This document shows, in pieces, positions 1 through 4,996 of a DNA stretch of 6,697 nt. The notes under the pieces are model-generated. The model saw nothing but the letters and a program-made list of their open reading frames with translations. It did no database searches and had not been told where the DNA came from. Each line of letters begins with the position of its first letter. Position 1 is the first letter of the stretch. Position numbers and translations under genes: made by a program. Source of the stretch: an uncultured Mediterranea sp. (GTDB lineage: Bacteria; Bacteroidota; Bacteroidia; Bacteroidales; Bacteroidaceae); contig CAMGAL010000123.1 of assembly GCA_946007445.1 (NCBI GenBank), forward strand, positions 1 through 6,697, written 5' to 3'.

Positions 1-249
1 GCCGTTGTTGGGCTTGACCGCATGGTGTACGACGATGCCAAGAAGGAGTTCTCCATGGCCTCCATGACCGGCTTCGGTGCCGACGGTTCACGCCTGGAGA
101 AGGAGCTGGACTTCGAGCAGGTGCGCGGCGACTTCGAGAGCAACCCCTTCGTCACCGCCGTATTGCGCCACATCGAGGCCAAGACCGCCCTGGGCGACGA
201 GCTGATAGAGCGCATGAAGCGGGTAGAGAACAGTTCCCTGAAAAATTGA
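1..249 (+). CDS. C-terminal fragment of a DUF4954-like conserved protein
   Basis: The reading frame is open from base 1 and ends in TGA at 247-249, giving the last 82 residues of a protein that starts outside the window. The fragment is acidic and mostly helical in character, with the stretch DFEQVRGDFESNPFV followed by a charged helix (HIEAKTALGDELIERMKRV). From memory this resembles the C-terminus of DUF4954, a Bacteroidetes family of about 660 residues whose body has nucleotidyltransferase-like left-handed beta-helix character; no biochemical role is established that I can name. That assignment rests on recall of the family, not on a motif with known function. An ATG at 22-24 is internal and is not the true start. 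It points the same way as the fumarase, but the next gene has its own promoter, so co-transcription is not required. That it is a real coding region is much surer than the family name. Confidence 0.7.
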   Translation, partial: AVVGLDRMVYDDAKKEFSMASMTGFGADGSRLEKELDFEQVRGDFESNPFVTAVLRHIEAKTALGDELIERMKRVENSSLKN

Positions 250-259
250 GGAATCTACA

Positions 260-290
260 TTGCTTTTCTCTGAAATAGTTCATACCTTTG
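260..290 (+). promoter_or_regulatory. Bacteroidetes-type promoter of the fumarase gene
   Basis: A TTG at 260-262 (-33 box) and TACCTTTG at 283-290 (-7 box, exact match to TAnnTTTG) are separated by 20 bp, the standard architecture for the primary sigma factor of Bacteroides. Transcription would start near 296-299, giving an A-rich leader of about 35-40 nt before the fumarase ATG. It lies immediately after the stop of the upstream gene. Confidence 0.8.
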
Positions 291-334
291 CGAAAAACTA
301 AAAAACTCATCAACTCATAAACTTAATAGAAAGT

Positions 335-1972
335 ATGGCAAATCCTCCGTTCCATTACCAACCCATGTTTGAGCATGGAGAAGACAAGACTCAGTATTAT
401 CTGCTGACCAAGGACTATGTGTCCGTCAGCGAGTTTGAAGGAAAACCTATTCTGAAAATCGAGAAAGAGGGCCTCACAGCCATGGCAAACGCCGCCTTCC
501 GTGATGTATCGTTCTTGCTGCGCCGCTCGCACAACGAGCAGGTGGCCAAGATTCTCAGCGACCCCGAGGCCAGCGACAACGACAAGTATGTGGCACTGAC
601 CTTCCTGCGCAATGCCGAAGTGTCGGCCAAAGGCAAGCTTCCTCTCTGCCAGGACACCGGTACGGCCATCATCCACGGCGAGAAGGGCCAGCAGGTGTGG
701 ACCGGCTACTGCGACGAGGAGGCCCTGTCGCTCGGTGTCTACAAGACCTATACCGAGGAGAACCTGCGCTACTCGCAGAACGCTCCCCTCACCATGTACG
801 ACGAAGTGAACACCAAGTGCAACCTGCCCGCACAGATTGACCTGGAGGCTACCGAGGGCATGGAGTACCGCTTCCTCTGCGTCACCAAGGGTGGCGGCTC
901 GGCCAACAAGACCTACCTCTATCAGGAGACCAAGGCTGTGCTCAACCCCGCCACGCTGGTACCCTTCCTGGTGGAGAAGATGAAGACCCTGGGCACGGCA
1001 GCCTGTCCGCCCTATCACATAGCCTTCGTCATTGGCGGCACGTCGGCCGAGAAGAACCTGCTCACCGTGAAGTTGGCCTCCACCCACTACTACGACGAAC
1101 TGCCCACCACGGGCAATGAGTATGGCCGTGCCTTCCGCGACGTGGAGCTGGAGAAGCAGGTGCTCGAAGAGGCTTACCGCATCGGCTTGGGTGCTCAGTT
1201 TGGCGGCAAGTACATGGCTCACGACGTGCGCATCATTCGTCTGCCCCGTCATGGTGCCTCTTGTCCCATCGGTCTGGGCGTATCTTGCTCGGCCGACCGC
1301 AACATCAAGTGCAAGATCAACAAGGACGGTATCTGGATTGAGAAGATGGACGACTGTCCGGGCGAGCTGATTCCTGCTGCCCTGCGCGAAGCCGGTGAAG
1401 GCGATGCCGTGAAGATTGACCTCAACCAGCCGATGAGCGAGATTCTCAAGGTGCTGACCAAGTACCCCGTAGCTACCCGCCTGTCGCTGAACGGCACCAT
1501 CATCGTAGGCCGTGACATTGCCCACGCCAAGCTGAAGGAGCGTCTGGACCGTGGTGAAGAACTCCCCCAGTACATCAAAGACCACCCCATCTACTACGCC
1601 GGACCGGCCAAGACACCTGCCGGCATGGCTTGCGGCTCCATGGGCCCCCCCACAGCCGGCCGTATGGACCCCTGCGTGGCCCTCGGCGAGAGCGCCGGCG
1701 GCAGCATGATTATGCTCGCCAAGGGTAACCGCAGCCAGCAAGTGACCGATGCCTGCAAGAAGCATGGTGGCTTCTACCTCGGCTCCATCGGTGGACCTGC
1801 TGCTATTCTGGCGCAGAACAACATCAAGAGCATCGAGTGCGTAGAATATCCCGAACTGGGCATGGAGGCCATCTGGAAGATTGAGGTGGAGGACTTCCCC
1901 GCATTCATCCTGGTGGACGACAAGGGCAACGACTTCTTCAAGCAACTGAAGCCCCGCTGCGCTTGCAAGTAA
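335..1972 (+). CDS. fumA: Fumarate hydratase, class I (4Fe-4S, oxygen-sensitive)
   Basis: This is a cytoplasmic enzyme that interconverts malate and fumarate. In Bacteroides the flow is usually malate to fumarate, feeding fumarate reductase for succinate and propionate formation. The 545 residues match the E. coli FumA/FumB length (548) and align nearly end to end from memory. The three expected cluster ligands are C105 (in CQDTGT), C224 (in ACPPYH) and C318 (in GLGVSC). Other expected active-site residues are present: D107, H306 (RLPRHGASC), R393 (IVGRD), R443 (TAGRMD), and the [11 protein letters not shown] block near 464-474. The N-terminal catalytic domain (about 1-330) and C-terminal beta domain (about 370-540) are both complete, and a cysteine-containing tail (RCACK) recalls the RC..C tail of E. 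coli FumA. Odd point: position 439 is Pro where relatives have the first Thr of GPTTAGRMD, within a locally divergent stretch (433-454). Start chosen as the ATG that follows the promoter and begins the conserved [14 protein letters not shown] N-terminus. FumA and FumB symbols are equivalent here. Confidence 0.96.
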   Translation: MANPPFHYQPMFEHGEDKTQYYLLTKDYVSVSEFEGKPILKIEKEGLTAMANAAFRDVSFLLRRSHNEQVAKILSDPEASDNDKYVALTFLRNAEVSAKGKLPLCQDTGTAIIHGEKGQQVWTGYCDEEALSLGVYKTYTEENLRYSQNAPLTMYDEVNTKCNLPAQIDLEATEGMEYRFLCVTKGGGSANKTYLYQETKAVLNPATLVPFLVEKMKTLGTAACPPYHIAFVIGGTSAEKNLLTVKLASTHYYDELPTTGNEYGRAFRDVELEKQVLEEAYRIGLGAQFGGKYMAHDVRIIRLPRHGASCPIGLGVSCSADRNIKCKINKDGIWIEKMDDCPGELIPAALREAGEGDAVKIDLNQPMSEILKVLTKYPVATRLSLNGTIIVGRDIAHAKLKERLDRGEELPQYIKDHPIYYAGPAKTPAGMACGSMGPPTAGRMDPCVALGESAGGSMIMLAKGNRSQQVTDACKKHGGFYLGSIGGPAAILAQNNIKSIECVEYPELGMEAIWKIEVEDFPAFILVDDKGNDFFKQLKPRCACK

Positions 1973-2001
1973 AACAATAAATCCAAAACATAGAAAATCC
2001 T

Positions 2002-2067
2002 AACACAGAGGCACGGAGACACAGAGGAATAAAAAAGATAATCTCCGTGTCTCTGTGTCTCTGTGTT
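2002..2067. repeat. Long imperfect inverted repeat (hairpin) between fumarase and J-protein genes
   Basis: The left arm 2002-2028 and right arm 2041-2067 (27 nt each) flank a 12-nt A-rich loop. Over the outer 26 positions I count 22 Watson-Crick pairs, three positions that become G-U pairs in the + strand RNA, and one A-C mismatch. Each arm is itself made of a short CACAGAG/CACGGAG unit repeated about every 8-10 nt. It starts 29 nt after the fumarase stop. No T-run follows either side, so it does not look like a classical intrinsic terminator. It may be a dispersed repeat element, an mRNA 3'-end stabiliser, or an attenuating hairpin between two co-transcribed genes. Confidence 0.85.
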
Positions 2068-2103
2068 CCCTAAAAAACTAATAAACTTAAAAACTCAAAC
2101 GCT

Positions 2104-2886
2104 ATGGGAATGGGCAAATGGATAGGTGGCGTGCTGGGCTGGATGGCCGGCGGTCCCTTGGGAGCCTTGGCCGGATATGCCATCGGCTCACTCTTTGAAA
2201 ACGCCACGGCAGGCGACGAAACCCCTTATCGCGAACCGCCACACACCTCCTCCTCTTATGACGAAGGCCAGCGCAACAGCTTCCTGTTCAGCCTACTGGC
2301 TATGGCCTCCTACATCATCAGTGCCGATGGGCGCATCATGCACAGCGAGATGGAGTATGTGCGTCGTTTCCTGCGTACCAACTTTGGCGAACAGGCCGTG
2401 GCGCAAGGCGAGCAGATTCTGCTCAACCTCTTCGAGCAGAAGAAGCAGATGGATGCCCGTTCGCCCCAAGCCTTTCGCAACACCATCCGCGAGTGTGCCC
2501 AGCAGATAGCTCTCTACATGAACTACGAGCAACGCCTGCAGCTGCTCAGCTTCTTGGCAGGCATTGCCCGGGCCGATGGCAACGTCAGTCGTGAAGAGAC
2601 GAACGCCCTGCGCGAGGTGGCACAACTCATCGGACTGACCGATAGCGAAGTCAACTCCCTGCTCAATCTGGGCAAGCCCTCTGCTGAGGCTGCCTACCAA
2701 GTGTTGGAGGTCAGCCCCTCAGCTACCGACGACGAGGTGAAGCGGGCCTATCGCCGTCTGGCCTTGAAGCACCACCCCGACACCGTAGCCTCTCTGGGTC
2801 CCGACGTGCAGAAAGCCGCTGAAGAGAAGTTCAAGCAAATCAGCGAAGCCTACGAACTCATCAAGCGCGAGCGGGGAATCAAGTAG
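2104..2886 (+). CDS. TerB-domain / DnaJ-domain co-chaperone (DjlA-like)
   Basis: A 260-residue protein with three parts. Residues 1-30 are Gly/Ala-rich with GG and GxxxG spacing ([21 protein letters not shown]), a glycine-zipper or membrane-inserting segment as in DjlA-type proteins. Residues about 58-190 form an all-helical TerB-like domain with paired acidic loops, [12 protein letters not shown] near 73-84 and [11 protein letters not shown] near 155-165, the two places where TerB proteins bind metal. Residues about 197-257 are a J domain ([20 protein letters not shown]) with the HPD tripeptide at 224-226 that stimulates Hsp70 (DnaK) ATPase. By analogy with DjlA it would recruit DnaK to the inner membrane; the client is unknown. 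The order TerB then C-terminal J domain is the same as in DjlA. The start at 2104 is supported by the intact glycine segment; a second ATG at 2110 would also fit. No promoter is visible in the upstream gap, so read-through from fumarase is plausible. Confidence 0.92.
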   Translation: MGMGKWIGGVLGWMAGGPLGALAGYAIGSLFENATAGDETPYREPPHTSSSYDEGQRNSFLFSLLAMASYIISADGRIMHSEMEYVRRFLRTNFGEQAVAQGEQILLNLFEQKKQMDARSPQAFRNTIRECAQQIALYMNYEQRLQLLSFLAGIARADGNVSREETNALREVAQLIGLTDSEVNSLLNLGKPSAEAAYQVLEVSPSATDDEVKRAYRRLALKHHPDTVASLGPDVQKAAEEKFKQISEAYELIKRERGIK

Positions 2887-2933
2887 AAGGATCTCTTTTG
2901 CCCCATAGCCGGCTTAGTAATCGACGACCGGAA

Positions 2934-2947
2934 ACCCCGACTGGGGT
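2934..2947 (-). terminator. Weak candidate terminator hairpin between convergent genes
   Basis: ACCCC (2934-2938) and GGGGT (2943-2947) pair around a 4-nt loop. It lies 47 nt after the J-protein stop and 35 nt beyond the esterase stop. Only two or three T residues follow it when read on the - strand and none on the + strand, so the terminator call is tentative. The rest of the 96-bp convergent gap shows only an 8-bp palindrome (AGCCGGCT, 2907-2914). Confidence 0.25.
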
Positions 2948-2982
2948 GGCCGACGGAGAAGCGGTACCCACCTCTTCCTTCC

Positions 2983-4581
2983 TCATTTCCAGAGCGGCTG
3001 GTCGTGGTTGGTGACCAGTCGGGGACGCGGACACTCCCAAATGAGCGTGTGAACCTGTCCGGTCGTGACAGGCTTCCATTCGGGCATTCCCTCAGCCGAG
3101 GGAGAGCCGGTGCGTGCGAAGCGAATCAAGGCTTCGCTCATGGTTTCGCCCAGTTCGATGCCCTCCGGAGTGGCTCCGGTCATGTTGGCACTGCGTATCA
3201 CGTTGTTGAACCAGAAAGGGATGTCGAGATTGTGTCCCGAATGGAAACCACCGTCTTCGGCAGGCGACTCGTAGGCGAACAGATAGTTCCACACAGGTGC
3301 TCCGCCTGTGGCTGCCCGCTTCTGGCATTGCAGCAGGGCTGCCGGACGCACCATGGTGTCGAGGCGGTAGAGCTGCTCGATGGTGCCTGCAGGATATGCC
3401 TGGCGGTAGCCCTCTACATAGACATCGGCTTGAGAACCCATGGTGGACTGCAGGTCGCGCTTGACATCATCCCAAGAACTGACTCCTTGGCCGGGTCTGC
3501 GACCGCCTACAAATTCGTTGATGGTGGAGCCGATGATGAGAGGAATGTCCTGATTAAGCTTTTCCGAACCGTTCTCCCATAACGGTTGCGGCAGGGCATC
3601 GCCGTCTACTACGGGTTCCCACGTCATGGAGCGTCCCGACGGAGTGCGGTGTCCTTCAGAGGCCATCTCTTTCATGGCCTGGGTGTTGGCCTGATAGAGC
3701 TTCTCGTAGGGTATCTGCTGTATCTCATCGATATTGGCGGCTGTCAGTCCCAGCAGTTCCACTGTTCTGCGTCCCACCTTGCGGGCCAGGTCGTGCTTCA
3801 TGCCGCACATGAATCCCGAGCCGCTCATAATCATGGCTCGATGGAACAGCCCCTTGGCCATGGGCATGCAGAGCATACTGGAGACTTTTGCACCGCCACC
3901 GCTTTGGCCGAAAATGGTGACACAGTTGGGGTCGCCACCGAAGTGGCTGATGTTGTCGCGCACCCAGCGCAGAGCGGCCACAATGTCGATGTTGCCTACA
4001 TTGCCGGAGTATTTGTATTTCGAGCCGAAATCCGACAAATCGGTATATCCCAAGGTGTTGAGGCGATGGTTGATGGAGACGACCACCACATCTCCCTTGT
4101 CCGCCAGGTTGTGGCCATGATATCCGGGATGGTCTTGTCCGCATCCCTCTACGAACCCTCCTCCATGCAGCCACACCAGAACGGGGCGTTTCTTGCCGTC
4201 ATTGATGCCTTTGGTCCATATGTTCAGACGCAGGCAGTCCTCGTTCTGCCGCCCTTCGTACCATAGATAGAAGAAGGCACCGGCATCGTTGTCCCAACGG
4301 TTGGTCTTGGGCTGCGGACAGGAAGGCCCGTAGGTGCGGCAAGAGCGGATGCCCGTCCAGGGAGTGGGTGGCTGTGGCACTTCAAAACGCCCGGCCTGGG
4401 CATAGGGGATGCCCTTGTAGGTGTACACGCCCTGGTAGATATACCCACATACCTGACCATACTGCGTGGAGGTGGTCGATGACTTGGTAGAGCTGTCGAT
4501 GATGACACTCTGTGACGGGCTCTGCCCGTTCGCTCCTATGCCGGTGAATAGCAGGAGCAGAGAAAAGAATAACTGTTTCAT
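2983..4581 (-). CDS. Secreted type-B carboxylesterase (alpha/beta hydrolase)
   Basis: This enzyme hydrolyses carboxylic esters by a Ser-Glu-His triad. The 532 residues are the usual length for the COesterase (PF00135) family. An N-terminal signal peptide (MKQLFFSLLLLFTGIGANGQ) with no lipobox cysteine predicts release into the periplasm after about residue 19-20. Landmarks in order: KGIPYAQ at 56-62, the family signature EDCLRLNIW at 114-122, oxyanion-hole HGGGF at 139-143, nucleophile S227 in FGQSGGG, acid E356 in STINEF, and catalytic H450 in SGHNLDIPFWF. C88 and C116 are placed to form the conserved N-terminal disulfide. The gene diverges from a SusC-like transporter across 415 bp and has its own promoter, suggesting it serves the same locus by removing ester groups such as acetyl or hydroxycinnamoyl from a glycan or small molecule. 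The substrate is inference only; p-nitrobenzyl-esterase-like or drug/xenobiotic esterases in the same family are alternatives. Start chosen because it gives the signal peptide and lies about 34 nt from the predicted transcription start. Confidence 0.94.
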   Translation of the reverse strand: MKQLFFSLLLLFTGIGANGQSPSQSVIIDSSTKSSTTSTQYGQVCGYIYQGVYTYKGIPYAQAGRFEVPQPPTPWTGIRSCRTYGPSCPQPKTNRWDNDAGAFFYLWYEGRQNEDCLRLNIWTKGINDGKKRPVLVWLHGGGFVEGCGQDHPGYHGHNLADKGDVVVVSINHRLNTLGYTDLSDFGSKYKYSGNVGNIDIVAALRWVRDNISHFGGDPNCVTIFGQSGGGAKVSSMLCMPMAKGLFHRAMIMSGSGFMCGMKHDLARKVGRRTVELLGLTAANIDEIQQIPYEKLYQANTQAMKEMASEGHRTPSGRSMTWEPVVDGDALPQPLWENGSEKLNQDIPLIIGSTINEFVGGRRPGQGVSSWDDVKRDLQSTMGSQADVYVEGYRQAYPAGTIEQLYRLDTMVRPAALLQCQKRAATGGAPVWNYLFAYESPAEDGGFHSGHNLDIPFWFNNVIRSANMTGATPEGIELGETMSEALIRFARTGSPSAEGMPEWKPVTTGQVHTLIWECPRPRLVTNHDQPLWK

Positions 4582-4621
4582 GATACTGATTGGATGGATT
4601 ATATATATGTGATTGCAAGTA

Positions 4622-4651
4622 CAAATATCGTCATTTTGTCGCTAACGACAA
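4622..4651 (-). promoter_or_regulatory. Bacteroidetes-type promoter of the esterase gene
   Basis: On the - strand a TTG (complement of 4649-4651) is followed after 19 bp by GATATTTG (complement of 4622-4629), one mismatch from TAnnTTTG. The expected start near 4615 gives a leader of about 34 nt to the esterase ATG at 4581. Confidence 0.65.
4636..4651. repeat. Inverted repeat inside the esterase promoter, candidate operator
   Basis: TTGTCG (4636-4641) and CGACAA (4646-4651) are perfect 6-bp arms around a 4-bp centre. One arm covers the -33 TTG of the - strand promoter and the other lies in the spacer, so a protein bound here would block or contact RNA polymerase. A 6-bp dyad in AT-rich DNA can occur by chance, hence moderate confidence. 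Confidence 0.45.
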
Positions 4652-4686
4652 GATGAAAATCCTACAAAAAGGGGTTTGTTGGTGAC

Positions 4687-4751
4687 TTTTCCATGCTTTT
4701 GTATGATTTTTCATGGGAAATGGACGTTTTTTCATGCGCTTGAACTATTTT
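4687..4751. repeat. Helically phased T-tracts with TTTTYCATG direct repeats
   Basis: T-runs of four or more begin at 4687, 4697, 4707, 4727 and 4748, spaced 10, 10, 20 and 21 bp. Three of them are part of a direct repeat TTTTYCATGS at 4687, 4707 and 4728, with a weaker copy (TTTTGTATG) at 4697. Tracts in phase with the helix are typical of intrinsically bent DNA, and repeats two turns apart are typical of multimeric activator sites. The array ends just before the -33 box of the transporter promoter. Confidence 0.6.
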
Positions 4752-4754
4752 CTA

Positions 4755-4785
4755 TTGTTGTACGGGGTATTTACCGATATATTTG
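4755..4785 (+). promoter_or_regulatory. Bacteroidetes-type promoter of the SusC-like transporter
   Basis: TTG at 4755-4757 and TATATTTG at 4778-4785 (exact TAnnTTTG) are 20 bp apart. Transcription would start near 4792, leaving a leader of about 205 nt. A less complete -7 match, GAACTTTG at 4839-4846, lacks a well-placed -33 box. A short dyad GGTA-TT-TACC (4766-4775) lies in the spacer. Confidence 0.7.
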
Positions 4786-4888
4786 CAACAATTTTCATAG
4801 CTAAAAGAACCTGCCTATAATTTATGAGGGTTTCTTTTGAACTTTGTATAACTTAAATAATTGACGAATGAAAAACGGTAATTAGGTA

Positions 4889-4901
4889 AATCCATTGGAT
4901 T
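4889..4901. repeat. 13-bp dyad in the transporter leader
   Basis: AATCCATTGGATT is a perfect 6-bp inverted repeat around a single T, located about 100 nt downstream of the predicted transcription start and 95 nt before the start codon. The centre is too tight for a stable RNA hairpin, so a DNA-binding site is likelier if it is functional. The seven bases AATCCAT recur on the - strand just upstream of the esterase start (4592-4598 region). Confidence 0.35.
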
Positions 4902-4996
4902 GTATGTACATTTCCTTTGATATTATAATTCTATTATGAAAGAGGAACTGGAGAAAGAAGAAACAATAACCCTTTTATTAACTTAATATTTAATGT

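Larger units (their letters stand above)
4582..4996. other. Divergent regulatory region between esterase and SusC-like transporter
   Basis: This 415-bp AT-rich gap has no convincing gene. Reading left to right it holds the esterase leader and promoter (to 4651) with an inverted repeat, a stretch with phased T-tracts (4687-4751), the transporter promoter (4755-4785), and an approximately 205-nt transporter leader with a 13-bp dyad (4889-4901). A 16-codon open frame (4936-4986, MKEELEKEETITLLLT) ends 10 nt before the transporter start; it is too short to call coding on sequence alone. Base composition drops sharply from the GC-rich genes on either side. Confidence 0.85.

Noticed and set aside
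323..1945. A 540-codon open frame antisense to the fumarase
   Set aside because: It mirrors the fumarase frame almost exactly. The product is rich in His, Val, Gly and Leu without recognisable domains, as expected when a GC-biased gene is read on the opposite strand.
2002..2067. CRISPR-like array suggested by the repeated CACAGAG units
   Set aside because: The units are only 7-10 nt with no unique spacers, and the element is a simple two-arm inverted repeat.
3004..4266. Open frames of 192 and 226 codons on the + strand opposite the esterase
   Set aside because: Both are shadows of the esterase, whose catalytic motifs and signal peptide are all on the - strand.
4839..4846. GAACTTTG as a second transporter promoter -7 box
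   Set aside because: It has one mismatch and no TTG or TTTG at the required 19-21 bp upstream, unlike the box at 4778-4785.
4936..4986. A 16-codon frame in the transporter leader as a real gene
   Set aside because: It is very short, has no ribosome-binding evidence and no recognisable attenuation codons; kept only as part of a leader observation.
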